Positions 1 through 11,452 of a stretch of DNA of 64,000 nucleotides are shown here, piece after piece. The DNA is from Olsenella sp. Marseille-P4559. Lineage in GTDB: Bacteria > Actinomycetota > Coriobacteriia > Coriobacteriales > Atopobiaceae. The stretch is taken from NCBI RefSeq assembly GCF_900605015.1, contig NZ_LR027573.1, forward strand, positions 1,272,853 through 1,336,852, given 5' to 3'. A program made the position numbers and the translations under genes. The notes beneath the pieces are model-generated. The model was not told the origin of the DNA and did no database searches. It was given only the letters and a program-made list of their open reading frames with translations. Position 1 is the first letter of the stretch, and every line of letters begins with the position of its first letter.

Positions 1-1527
1 CCGCCAGGACCACGAGGATAATCGAGAGGGCCAGCGACATGACTACGGTGCGTCCACGCGAACTGGTCCTCGTGAGGTTGCGGCTGGCGAGAAGCCCTGG
101 CACTCCCGCGATGCGTTCCAGGAATGGGCTCTTGGCGCGCGTGCCAGAGTCAATCTGGTGCCACATCTTGCGCTGGGCCCTGGGCGAGAGGCGCACGTCC
201 CGTTGCTGCCGAATGGCGTCGATGGCAGAGACCCTGCTTGCTCGCCATGACGGCGTCCAGGCGCTTATCAGCACCACAGCAAAGGAGAGAGCGACGATGA
301 TGGACACTACCAGGGGACTCACCACCAGCGGGATGCCCTGCGCGGTGCTCGAGAGGGTGCCCCTAAGCATGGCGTCGAACGCCTGCGCGGACACCCTCAG
401 CATGGCCGCGACGCCAGCGAGCCCGCACGCCACGCCCAGGGGTATGCCCGCAAGGCCAATGATGGCCGCCTCCAGGAGCACGGTGTGCCTGAGCTGCCGC
501 CTCGAGGCGCCCAGCGACGACAGCAGACCGAACTGCCTGGTGCGCTCCGCCACCGAGATGGAGAACGAGTTGCCAATCATAGATACGGCCGCCACGACCA
601 CCACGAAGCCGACGACAGCTACCATGCCATAGAGGCTCTGGAGCGCGGAGTTGTCCTCGTTGCCAAGGCCCTGGAACGTGAGAAGGCTGCCATGGAGCCA
701 GTAGGACTCTTCGCCAAAGATGCTCGCGGCCCAGTCCTTAAGTGATTCTCTCGTCGTAAAGCCGCTGGTGGAGAGCCAGATTCGCGTCTCGAGCGGCGCG
801 ATAACGTCCGAGGTCGAGACAATGGCCGCAGCCGAGGTGTCCAAGGTGGCGCTGAAGTCGTTTCTCAGGTAGTTCTGGGGCACATAGAAGCCCACCACGG
901 TGAACGTGCGCGTGCCGCTGGCGGTGCCCACCATGGGGTCGGTGCCCTCCTCCACCGATCCGCTGAGGTCAGCCCCCACGGGCAGCGAGATGGTGGTGCC
1001 CAGGTCGATGGGCACGTCGCTTTTGGCCTGCGTCGCGGCGTTGCTCGTGGCGCCCAGGGTCACGCCGGCAAACGACACGGGCAGCATGACCTCGCCCGCG
1101 CCCTGCGGCTCTCGGCCGGCTCGAACGGTGGGCATCACCGTCAGGGCGCGCGCCTGGCCTTCCGTGCCGCGCAGCGCCGTGGGCATGCCCAGCACCACAA
1201 GTATCGAGTCGTCCGCGTCGCCCACGTTGTAGCTGGCATAGCCCGCCACCTGGGCGGACATCGCAGCCGACACGTGGGGGTCCTCGGCCAGGGCGTCGAG
1301 GGTGCCCTGCGTGTCCTGCTGCGCATCTGTCAGCGTGTCGTAGACCTGCCAGGAGCCCTCGGTCTGGGCCGTGCGCTGCGTCAGCGCCGCGGCCACGCTG
1401 GTGGCGGTGGCAATGACGCCGGTCAGAAGCGCCGTCGAGAGCATCACGCCCACAATGGTCACGATGGTGCGCGTACGGTTGCGCTCCAGGGAGCGCAACG
1501 TAAAGCTGGTGAATACTCCCATGGTCA

Positions 1528-1528
<1 letters not shown>
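1..1528 (-). CDS. FtsX/MacB-type ABC transporter permease, C-terminus cut off by the window edge
   Basis: Reading the minus strand from the ATG at 1528 gives MTMGVFTSFTLRSLERNRTR, then a first membrane helix (TIVGVMLSTALLTGV), a large extracytoplasmic domain of roughly 200 residues, and further helices around VAVVGFVVVVAAVSMIGNSF and IIGLAGIPLGVACGLAGV. This is the FtsX-like permease plan (PF02687) of MacB/LolCE exporters. The start overlaps the stop of the upstream ATPase gene as TGATG, so the two are translationally coupled and form one transporter. No stop is reached before base 1, so the gene is partial here. The substrate cannot be told from sequence; position behind a two-component system suggests a role in resisting envelope stress or antimicrobial peptides (inference). 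Confidence 0.85.
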
Positions 1529-2208
<680 letters not shown>

Positions 2209-2282
2209 GGTGCTCCTCTCTGTCGGCCGATCCTCCCTCTATGGTGCGAGAGCGCGCCCACGCGGCTGTGACGCACACGTGA

Positions 2283-3314
2283 CTAAACCGTCACTTTAAA
2301 GAAGACGAGGTCGAAGCGTGCGCCTCCACGGAGGCTCGCGTTTGATGCCGCGACCTGGCCGCCCTGTGCCACCACGAGGGCCCGTGTGAGCGAGAGGCCT
2401 ATCCCCACGCCCGCGGGGTTGGCGGCGTCCTCGCCGGGTCGAGCCACGCCGCCCGAGCCGTGGTAGAAGCGATCGAACACGTGGGACAGGTCCTTCTCGG
2501 CAATGCCTGGGCCCGTGTCTTCTACGCGAATGCGGCAGGCAATGGCATCCTCGCTGGCTGTCACGCGCACCATGCCGCCTGCAGGCGTGTGCTCCACGCA
2601 GTTCTTGAGCACATTGGCAAGGGCCTCGCGTGTCCACGTGGCATCACCCATGAACGAGCAGCCCGGCTCTACGTTCGACTCAAACGTCACGCCTGCGAGG
2701 TCTGCGGTTACGGCGAGTGGCGCCTCAGCTGCCTCGACCAGCTGCGCCACGTCCACGCGATGGCGTTCGAGCCGCACCGCGCCCGCGTCGAGACGCGCGA
2801 GCTTGAGCAGGGACGAGACAAGCCACTGCAGCTGCTCCAACATGCGCCCACAGTCGCGCACCCGGCTCGCGCCCTCCGGCGTGGGCGCCTCCTTGCGCAT
2901 GAGCTCGAGTTCGATGCCCAGTGACGTGAGCGGTGTGCGGAGCTGGTGCGATATGTCCGCAAGGGCATCGGCCAGGGCGCGCTTCTCGGCCTCAAGCTCT
3001 TCGTTTGCCATGACGAGGCGCGTGACGGTCTTGTCGAGCTGGCTGGCGAGAATGGCAAGCTCACCTTCGCTCATGCCCTTGAAGTCGATGTTGCGCTCGC
3101 CGGAGAGTGCGCGGTCGAGAAGTGTCGAGAGCTGCGCTATGCGGCGGAGCCTTCGTGCGGTTGTGGCCGAGAAGAGCGCTAGGAGCACGACGCCGCAGAG
3201 CGCCACCCACGCCGCTGCCACTGGACCTGCCGCGAGCGCCGCCGCGATAGTGCAAATGGCTGTTGTTGCGGCGCCAATGCCCGCCAGTCCCCAGAAATCG
3301 CGGTCACGTGGCAT
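2283..3314 (-). CDS. Sensor histidine kinase, membrane-bound
   Basis: Start taken at MPRDRDFWG, 4 bases after the response regulator stop; the open frame extends further upstream but that part lies inside the regulator gene. Two hydrophobic segments occupy the first ~55 residues with almost no loop between them, so the sensor domain is intramembrane or very short. A HAMP-like linker follows, then the H-box DISHQLRTPL (phosphoacceptor His), N-box NVLKNCVEH, G1 box EDTGPGI, F-box FDRFYHG and G2 GVGIGLSL. It autophosphorylates and passes phosphate to the adjacent regulator. Short-sensor kinases next to ABC exporters often sense through the transporter itself (family knowledge). Confidence 0.92.
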   Translation of the reverse strand: MPRDRDFWGLAGIGAATTAICTIAAALAAGPVAAAWVALCGVVLLALFSATTARRLRRIAQLSTLLDRALSGERNIDFKGMSEGELAILASQLDKTVTRLVMANEELEAEKRALADALADISHQLRTPLTSLGIELELMRKEAPTPEGASRVRDCGRMLEQLQWLVSSLLKLARLDAGAVRLERHRVDVAQLVEAAEAPLAVTADLAGVTFESNVEPGCSFMGDATWTREALANVLKNCVEHTPAGGMVRVTASEDAIACRIRVEDTGPGIAEKDLSHVFDRFYHGSGGVARPGEDAANPAGVGIGLSLTRALVVAQGGQVAASNASLRGGARFDLVFFKVTV

Positions 3315-3318
3315 GGCG

Positions 3319-3996
3319 CTACTCCGCCGCGCGATAGCCCATGCCGCGAACGGTCCGGATGAGCTGTGGGCTTGCGGGGTCGTCCTCGATCTTGTCGCGC
3401 AGGCGGCGAATGTAGACCGAGAGGGTGTTCTCCTCGACGTAGGCACCGGAGTCCTCCCACAGCGCCTCGCGCATCATATCGCGTGTCACGATGCTGCCGG
3501 CCTTGCTTGCAAAGAGCAGCAGCAGGCGATACTCGACGGCCGAGAGGTCCAGTTCGCGGCCGTCTTTGGTCGCGCGGGCGCGGGAGGGGTCGACCGTGAC
3601 GTTACCCAGGTGGAGGACACGCTCGGCGGGTCGCATGCGCCTGAGCACGGTGCGGATGCGCGCAAGCAGCTCGCGCGGTCGGAACGGCTTGGCGATGTAG
3701 TCATCAGCACCCATCGAGAGGCCCGCGACGGTGTTGAACTCGTCGTCCGAGGCAGTGAGGAAGATCACGGGCAGCTGCGGGCGAGCCTCCTTGAGCGCCC
3801 CGCACACGGCAAACCCGTTGCCCTGCTCGAGCGTGACGTCGAGGAGCACGAGGTCAAAGGACTTGTTGGCGCGTATGCCCAGCTCGATGGCGCTATGCTG
3901 GCTGGGGGTCGCCTCAACGTCGTAGCCCTCGGAGCGCAAGAGTTCCGTGAGCGTGCGGACGATGTCCGCGTTGTCTTCGACGAGCAGTATGCGCAT
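3319..3996 (-). CDS. OmpR/PhoB-family response regulator
   Basis: A 225-residue regulator starting MRILLVEDN, chosen because GGGGAGG lies just upstream and because the longer frame prefixes an Arg-rich non-homologous stretch. The receiver domain has the acidic pair (VEDN), the phosphoacceptor Asp in LVLLDVTL and the conserved Lys in IAKPFRPREL. The C-terminal winged helix shows LSAVEYRLLLLF, NTLSVYIRRLRDKIE and IRTVRGMGYR, the OmpR/PhoB DNA-binding signature. It lies 93 bases downstream of the WalJ-like gene and 4 bases upstream of the kinase. Likely targets are the linked ABC genes (inference from operon structure). Confidence 0.94.
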   Translation of the reverse strand: MRILLVEDNADIVRTLTELLRSEGYDVEATPSQHSAIELGIRANKSFDLVLLDVTLEQGNGFAVCGALKEARPQLPVIFLTASDDEFNTVAGLSMGADDYIAKPFRPRELLARIRTVLRRMRPAERVLHLGNVTVDPSRARATKDGRELDLSAVEYRLLLLFASKAGSIVTRDMMREALWEDSGAYVEENTLSVYIRRLRDKIEDDPASPQLIRTVRGMGYRAAE

Positions 3997-4089
3997 TGGT
4001 GCCTCCCCGGTTGTGCGGTGCTGTTGTGATGCGCGTGCGGCGTTCGTGGCGCGCGTTGCGGCGTGCGCACGGACGTCACCACACCACAC

Positions 4090-4914
4090 TTACCACACCG
4101 AGAACGGCGCGTCCTGTGCGGAAACGCAGACGGTCAGGTGACCGTCGGGCGTGCGGGCCTCAGTGAAGGTCTCGTTTGCTGCTTCGGCGCCCACGGCGGC
4201 GGCAAGCGCGCGCACGGCCACGCTGGGCCGGTTGTTCTCGTGCGAGAGATGCATGCCCACGATGACCTCGGTCTCTTTGGTTACGAGGTCGGGGAGGGCG
4301 TTGGCCGCCTGGGCATTCGAAAGATGCCCGCGCCGACCGTGGATGCGTTGCTTGAGGTAGCCGGGGTAGGGACCCGTGGCGAGCATGCGTTCGTCGTGGT
4401 TGGCCTCGAGCGCAAGCACACGGCAGCCCGTGAGCGCCTGGCCGGCCTCGTCGGTGAGCACGCCGGTGTCGGTGCAGTAGCCCAGTGCGTCCGCCACCTC
4501 GCCGTTCTCGTCTATCGACGCGAAACGGAAGCCAACCGGGTCTGCGACGTCATGGCTGGTGGGGAAGACATTTACGAGCATGCCGCCCAGCTCGAGCGAA
4601 TCCATGCGGCTGATGACCTCGAACGGGAGTTGCGACAGGCGTTCTCGCGCGGCGACGGTGCCAGCCGTTGCGTAGAGCGGGCCGCCGAAGTGGTTGGCGA
4701 AGACCGGTAGGCCAGCGATGTGGTCCGTGTGTTCGTGCGTGAGCAGGATCGCGCGGATGTTGTCCACGTTGACGCCCAGCTCACGGGCGCGTGCGAGCAG
4801 CGCGCGTCGAGTGATGCCGTCGTCGACGAGCACGGAGCCCGCGGGGCCTTCGATAACAGCGGCGTTGCCCTTCGAGCCCGAGGCTAGGACGTGCAGGTGG
4901 ATCTGTGGGGTCAT
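4090..4914 (-). CDS. WalJ/YycJ-like metallo-beta-lactamase fold hydrolase
   Basis: A 274-residue protein starting MTPQIHLHVLASGSKGNA; the SGSKGNA motif near the N-terminus is typical of the YycJ/WalJ (VicX) family. The metal-binding signature is HEHTDH, followed by SHDVADPVGF and EANHDE in the usual spacing. A GAGAGGAA ribosome-binding site precedes the chosen ATG at 4914. In Firmicutes walJ sits in the WalRK operon and affects coordination of cell division with replication; here it also lies directly upstream of a two-component system, on the same strand. Substrate unknown; a 5'-exonuclease activity is reported for some homologues. Confidence 0.85.
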   Translation of the reverse strand: MTPQIHLHVLASGSKGNAAVIEGPAGSVLVDDGITRRALLARARELGVNVDNIRAILLTHEHTDHIAGLPVFANHFGGPLYATAGTVAARERLSQLPFEVISRMDSLELGGMLVNVFPTSHDVADPVGFRFASIDENGEVADALGYCTDTGVLTDEAGQALTGCRVLALEANHDERMLATGPYPGYLKQRIHGRRGHLSNAQAANALPDLVTKETEVIVGMHLSHENNRPSVAVRALAAAVGAEAANETFTEARTPDGHLTVCVSAQDAPFSVW

Positions 4915-5342
4915 GCGGCGGTTCCTCTCGGCTGTGGTCGATGCGCAACGGACAGCGTAGCAGCCCCGCACGACAGTATTTCCGAGCGGGCCGTGGCTTC
5001 ACGTGCGCACCAAACCGGTGCCATCCCGTGTTGCCGGGTGGCTCCGGTGCCGGGGGGCTCCGAGTCCGGCCCGCCTCCCCTCTACCCTCTAGAAAGTGAA
5101 CACGAATTCAATCGAGATGCTTATGGGATTCTCGCCAACTGGGCATTTCTCGGCTCTCGCCTTTCGGTATTGAATTCGTGTTCACTTTTGAGGGACATAG
5201 AAGGGCCCACGGCGGTGGGATTCGGCGATGGGCTTCGGCACACAGGGACTCGTGGCCATTGGGTTTCTGCTGCCGAAGGACCTGCTGTCGGTGGGTCTGC
5301 CATAGCATGCGCAGCCTGCCTCGGCCTGCCTGCTAGACCAGG
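4915..5342. other. Intergenic region between the WalJ-like gene and the DUF559-like gene
   Basis: 428 bases without a credible gene. The right half holds palindromic element copy A (5092-5189). The left half is GC-rich (cggggggctccgag-type runs around 5041-5085) and must hold the promoter of the WalJ-led operon, but I cannot pick a convincing -35/-10 pair. Bases 5190-5342 are the 3' flank of the DUF559-like gene; nothing recognised there. Confidence 0.6.
5092..5189. repeat. Palindromic element copy A (~98 bp)
   Basis: Perfect 20-bp inverted repeat: AAAGTGAACACGAATTCAAT at 5093-5112 and its reverse complement at 5169-5188, separated by 56 bases. Related elements lie at 6617-6713, 7010-7107 and 38626-38714. 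The loop read on the minus strand shares a core with copy C of the form GAGAAA-n-CAGTTG-CGAGAA-CCC, so more than the arms is conserved. It lies 3' of the DUF559-like gene. Confidence 0.9.
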
Positions 5343-6521
5343 TTACACACGCAGTGTCGTAACAACCTGCTCGTCAAACGTAATGTCGTAGTCCTCAATC
5401 GTCACGTCAGGTTCGGCAAACCGAGCGAGCTCCCGGCTCAGCTCTCTTCCGCGCCTGCCGGGCAAAAGAGACCAAATGAGTCGTTGCCGCTCCTTGGCAA
5501 GCCGTGGCCTTCTCAGCGCGCGTCTTTGCTTCGAGAAGTCTCGCTGATTCGTGTGCTCGAGAAGTGACATGGCCTGCAGCATTACGTGGTCGATGCCGCC
5601 GCGTTTGTAGAAGTCCTCTTTGGTGACGGGCAAAATCGAAAGCCCCTGCACTAGCAGGTCGCGGTCGCGTCGCTTGTCGGCCACGACCGACGCACGCATG
5701 GAAGCGAACGACGTATTGTCGAGAAAATCTGCGCCAGACGTTGTCGTGGCGTCTTCCCTGAAGTGGGGACTGCCATCATAGTTGAAACCAACGCTGGAAC
5801 CCCTCACAAGGGAGTCCGGGACTCGGCTTGCCTTGTCTACAAGCGAGAGGAGTTCCCCTCTTGCGACAAACCTAGGGTTAAGCTGCAGTTCACCGAGTTC
5901 ATAGCCAAGTTGGTGGAGAGGCATGCGAGCAAGGCCATTGAAGAGGGCCTCCTGAGGAGACCACGCCTCATCCATGAGCCACTCGGCTACCATGCTGCTC
6001 TGTTCAAGTCCGGCGAGGTCGCGTGCCTGGGAGATGTACGACCTGATTTTATCAGCGGTTGTTACTGGTTTGATGCCATAAACCGTTCTGCCATCCCGCG
6101 GGTCGCAGGCGTCGCGCGAGAACCGCCCGCACAACTCCAGGCCTACCAGCAGCTGGACGGCGGGAGACATGATGGTGCCCATCTCAATAAAGAGCAGTTC
6201 GGGACAGGGGATTCGGACACCATCGACCAACTCGACTGTCGAGTCTTTTGGCAGTCCGCGCACGTACACGGTGTTCCGCGCCGTTCGCGAGCGAATGCGC
6301 GCGCCTGGCCGCGGCACCATCACCTGGGCCTTGCCGCGCACGTCGGAGAGCCTCACCCCCACGGATGCCAGGCACGCGTCGATGCGCCGCCGCGTCCAGT
6401 ACTTGTGCGGGCCGACCACGGAGGTCTCAAGGCCCTTTCGGTCCGTCGTGAGCACACGGCCCGAACTTCGCCATGCGCGCAGGACATGCAGGGCGGTGAG
6501 CTTGTTGAACGTGATCCTCAT
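5343..6521 (-). CDS. Hypothetical protein with AbiEi-like middle and DUF559/Vsr-like C-terminal region
   Basis: 392 residues, no clear named homologue. The N-terminal ~75 residues look like a winged-helix segment (LTALHVLRAW, YWTRRRIDACLASVGVRL). The middle (VELVDGVRIPCPELLFIEMG, then LELCGRF) resembles the DG-(I/V)-x-V-(T/C)-x-P-x-x-LL segment of AbiEi-type and DUF559 proteins. The C-terminal part (PLHQLGYELGELQLNPRF, VGFNYDGSPHF, DKRRDRDLLVQGLSILPVT) aligns by eye with DUF559/Vsr-like nuclease domains common in Coriobacteriia, but the usual acidic residue of EYDG is Asn here (NYDG), so nuclease activity is doubtful. A GGGGAA site precedes the ATG. It stands alone, bracketed by palindromic elements A and B. 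Function unknown. Confidence 0.6.
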   Translation of the reverse strand: MRITFNKLTALHVLRAWRSSGRVLTTDRKGLETSVVGPHKYWTRRRIDACLASVGVRLSDVRGKAQVMVPRPGARIRSRTARNTVYVRGLPKDSTVELVDGVRIPCPELLFIEMGTIMSPAVQLLVGLELCGRFSRDACDPRDGRTVYGIKPVTTADKIRSYISQARDLAGLEQSSMVAEWLMDEAWSPQEALFNGLARMPLHQLGYELGELQLNPRFVARGELLSLVDKASRVPDSLVRGSSVGFNYDGSPHFREDATTTSGADFLDNTSFASMRASVVADKRRDRDLLVQGLSILPVTKEDFYKRGGIDHVMLQAMSLLEHTNQRDFSKQRRALRRPRLAKERQRLIWSLLPGRRGRELSRELARFAEPDVTIEDYDITFDEQVVTTLRV

Positions 6522-6616
6522 GCTGGTTCCCCACGAATAGCGAGCGATTGGCGCCTATAAATTGTCGCGCAGCGGTACGAGCGCATGCCGAGAGGGTACG
6601 CCATCCGGGCCTTGGG

Positions 6617-6713
6617 GAAGTGAACACGATTTCAATTGGCTTTCCCGATGCAACAAGAAAGCCCTGTTGTGTGGCGTGAGCAGAGATGCGCGATTGAAAA
6701 CGTGCGCACTTCT
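6617..6713. repeat. Palindromic element copy B, degenerate
   Basis: Left arm around 6618-6636 (AAGTGAACACGATTTCAAT) and right arm 6693-6712 (ATTGAAAACGTGCGCACTTC), again 56 bases apart. The arms differ at several positions, so this looks like an older, decayed copy. It lies ~95 bases upstream of the start of the DUF559-like gene. Confidence 0.8.
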
Positions 6714-7009
6714 CGGCGTCAGATTAAAGGGGGTACGTGGCTGCTCCAATTGCTGGTTTTGGCGCGGAATGACGTCATGAATGCGCCGCGGGGAGCCAAG
6801 ATGCCGAAAGCCGTCAGAAAAACATGGCGTCCAGACGCTGCTGGGGTGCCCTGTCGAGCGATTTCTCGCCGCCGGTGACGCTTGCGAGGGCGTCGAGAAA
6901 TAGCATCGTTTCTTCACATCTAAGGGATTTTGGTGCCCTGCACAATGGGGTGGCTTCTCAAGCGCACGAGGTCTTGCTCGGGGCGCCCGAGCGCGGGTCC
7001 CGGTCCGGG

Positions 7010-7107
7010 AAAAGTGAACACGAATCCAATCCGAGGAAGTTGCTGGCGAGAAAACCGCAGTTGCCGAGAAGCCCCTAGTGGCCGCGATTGAAAACGTGTT
7101 CACTTTT
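7010..7107. repeat. Palindromic element copy C
   Basis: Left arm AAAGTGAACACGAATCCAAT (7011-7030) and right arm ATTGAAAACGTGTTCACTTT (7087-7106), with a 56-base loop, the same spacing as copies A and B. The loop core GCGAGAAAACCGCAGTTGCC (7045-7064) matches the minus-strand loop of copy A. It lies ~127 bases upstream of tilS and could be within its leader. Confidence 0.9.
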
Positions 7108-7233
7108 CTGGGTGGGCTACGCCGCTGGAGCGTTTGGGCGGCCCCGGTGGTCCGGCCGGGATGGGCACCGGGCGCTGCGGGTAAAATCGTGCCCGTGCAA
7201 CCGTGCCGCGCACACGAAGGGAGGAAGCCGCAC

Positions 7234-8754
7234 ATGCCAAGCGTTGCTCGCAGATACGGCTCGAAAGGTCCCGGCCGCAACCTCAGCTACAGCACCGATG
7301 ACGCCCTGCGTGCCCCTGTCGTCCTCATGGTCTCCGGCGGTGCGGACTCCACCGCCCTTCTGGTGCTGGCGGCGACCTCCGCACTTGACATCGAAGACGG
7401 CCGCGGCCACGCACACATCGCCCGCGAGCGCCTCCACGTGCTCCACGTCAACCACCGCCTGCGCGGCATCGACGCCGATGAGGACGAGGAGTTCGTCCGC
7501 GACCTCGCCGCGCGCTACGGCATCCCCTGCACCATCCGTCGCGTAGACGTTGCCGCGCTGGCCGCTGCCTCCCCGGATGGCAACATCGAAAACGCCGGCC
7601 GAGAGGTGCGCTACAGCGAGGCCACCCGTCTGGCCAACGAGCTGTCGGCCAAGGTGGGCACGCCCCGCTCGGCCGCCCGCATCCTTACGGCTCACACGGC
7701 CAACGACCGAGCCGAGACCTTTGTGATGAACGCCATCCGCGGTACCGGCGCCTCGGGCCTCTCGTCCATTCCGCGCCGTCGCAACCGCGTGGTGCGCCCG
7801 CTGCTCGACCGCACCCACGACGAGCTCTGCGAGTTCTTGCGCATGCGCGGCATCGTGTGGCGTGAGGATGACACCAACGCCGATACCCGCTACCTGCGCG
7901 CATATGTGCGCCACGAAGTCATGCCGGTTCTCGAGCAGAGAAACCCGCGCGTCGTGGCAAGCATTTCGACCACCTGCGACATCCTCTCGGACGAGGACGC
8001 CTATCTCACGGCTGTCGCCGCACGCACCCTGCGCGATCTGACGCGACGCACCGGAGAGGGGACCCTTGCCCTGGACGCGGCACGTCTTGCTGCCTGCGAG
8101 GTGGCCATTGCCCGCCGTGTGGCACGCTCGGCAATCCTCACGGTGTGCCCCGAGGCCCGTCTTGAAGCGCGCCATATCGCACAGGTGTTGGCCCTTGTCG
8201 CCGCGGGTACTGGCTCTGCGTCCATCCCCATGGGCGCCGACGCCCGTGTGGAGTACGGCCTGCTCTTCCTGCGCGCTCACGCACCGGAAGCTCACGACTT
8301 TGCCGGCTGGCTCGAGGTCCCCGGCGAGCTGGTGCTGGGAGGCTCGCGTCCCGGCCGTGTGCCCGCACGGCTCACGGCGCGCCTCCTTCTGGCCCCGGCC
8401 GGCGCGGGCATACCCGAGCTTGCCCTCTCGCACGGCCGCGAGTGGGCAGGGACGTCGGTCCTTCTCGACGCTTCTGCCTGCGGCGTTGATGCCAGCCTGG
8501 GCGGCCGGCTCTGGGTCGACTCGCCGCACGCGGGAGACGTCCTCTGCCCTTTGGGCATGCATGGCCAGTCGAAGAAGGTCTCCGACCTGCTCAACGAGGT
8601 CCACGTCCCCACGGTCGAGCGCCCGCTCGTGCCCATTGTGCGCACCTCGCCAACCGGGCCGGTGGTGTGGGTTGCGGGAATCAGGGCCGACGAGCGCATG
8701 CGTTGCACGCCACGCACCTCACACTTGCTAGAATTAAGTCTCCGAACAGCATAG
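7234..8754 (+). CDS. tilS: tRNA(Ile)-lysidine synthase
   Basis: 506 residues from MPSVARRYG, chosen because GGGAGG lies 8 bases upstream; the frame is open further upstream but that part reads through palindromic element C. The PP-loop SGGADSTALL, then HVNHRLRG and the HTANDRAET region, are the N-type ATP pyrophosphatase signatures of TilS, which converts C34 of the AUA-decoding tRNA-Ile to lysidine. The C-terminal part (GRLWVDSPHAGDVLCPLGMHGQ-like segment, then KKVSDLLNE) matches the TilS C-terminal substrate-binding domain. It heads a tilS-hpt-ftsH series found in many Gram-positives. Essential in most bacteria. Confidence 0.95.
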   Translation: MPSVARRYGSKGPGRNLSYSTDDALRAPVVLMVSGGADSTALLVLAATSALDIEDGRGHAHIARERLHVLHVNHRLRGIDADEDEEFVRDLAARYGIPCTIRRVDVAALAAASPDGNIENAGREVRYSEATRLANELSAKVGTPRSAARILTAHTANDRAETFVMNAIRGTGASGLSSIPRRRNRVVRPLLDRTHDELCEFLRMRGIVWREDDTNADTRYLRAYVRHEVMPVLEQRNPRVVASISTTCDILSDEDAYLTAVAARTLRDLTRRTGEGTLALDAARLAACEVAIARRVARSAILTVCPEARLEARHIAQVLALVAAGTGSASIPMGADARVEYGLLFLRAHAPEAHDFAGWLEVPGELVLGGSRPGRVPARLTARLLLAPAGAGIPELALSHGREWAGTSVLLDASACGVDASLGGRLWVDSPHAGDVLCPLGMHGQSKKVSDLLNEVHVPTVERPLVPIVRTSPTGPVVWVAGIRADERMRCTPRTSHLLELSLRTA

Positions 8755-8809
8755 GTGGCGCATGGGCCGAGAAGCGCGACCGGCTCCCGCCAGGAAGTGG
8801 AGGATCGCA

Positions 8810-9361
8810 ATGGCAGAGATGCATCCGGACGTGGAGAGCGTCGTCCTGAGCGAGGAGGACATTCACCGAATCATGTCCCGCATGGGAAGCCAGATCTCTG
8901 AGGACTACGTGGGCAAGAACCCCCTCATCGTGGCCGTCCTGCGTGGTGCCTTCATCTTTACCGCAGACCTCATGCGCGCAATCACCGTGCCTTGCTCGGT
9001 CGATTTCATGGCCGTGAGCAGCTACGGGGACGGCGTCAAGAGCTCCGGCGTGGTGCGCATCGTGAAAGACCTCGATACCAAGGTCGAGGGACGTCACGTG
9101 ATTGTGGCCGAGGACATCCTCGACTCCGGTCTCACCCTGTCCTACCTGGTGAAGCTCCTGCAGTCGAGAAGGCCCGCCTCCATCGAGATTGCGGCCTTCT
9201 CGGTAAAGGACATCCCCAACCACACGCCGGCCGTCACCCCACGCTACGTGGGTGCGCACGTGCCCGACGCCTTTGTGGTGGGCTACGGCCTCGACTACGC
9301 CGAGCGCTACCGCAACCTGCCCTACGTGGGCATCCTCAAGCCCGAGGTCTACTCGAAGTAA
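8810..9361 (+). CDS. hpt: Hypoxanthine phosphoribosyltransferase
   Basis: 183 residues from MAEMHPDVES; GTGGAGG precedes this ATG, and the length fits the family better than the upstream ATG at 8762. The PRPP-binding loop is VVAEDILDSGLTLSYL and the N-terminal loop LIVAVLRGAFIF. It salvages hypoxanthine/guanine to IMP/GMP in the cytosol. It lies between tilS and ftsH, the classic Gram-positive order. The carboxyl-terminal VVGYGLDYAERYRNLPYVGIL is the typical purine-binding segment. Confidence 0.95.
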   Translation: MAEMHPDVESVVLSEEDIHRIMSRMGSQISEDYVGKNPLIVAVLRGAFIFTADLMRAITVPCSVDFMAVSSYGDGVKSSGVVRIVKDLDTKVEGRHVIVAEDILDSGLTLSYLVKLLQSRRPASIEIAAFSVKDIPNHTPAVTPRYVGAHVPDAFVVGYGLDYAERYRNLPYVGILKPEVYSK

Positions 9362-9394
9362 CACTCCAGGAAGCTACCGCAAGGAGACGTTTTC

Positions 9395-11441
<2,047 letters not shown>

Positions 11442-11452
<11 letters not shown>

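Larger units (their letters stand above)
6522..7233. other. Long intergenic region carrying palindromic elements B and C
   Basis: 712 bases with no credible gene on either strand. It holds degenerate element copy B (6617-6713) and near-perfect copy C (7010-7107). The ~300 bases between them (6714-7009) show no coding signature and no further repeat I can see. The last ~125 bases (7108-7233) are the GC-rich leader of tilS. The promoter of the minus-strand hypothetical gene must lie around 6530-6600; ctataaatt at 6555-6563 is a possible AT-rich -10 region. Confidence 0.6.
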
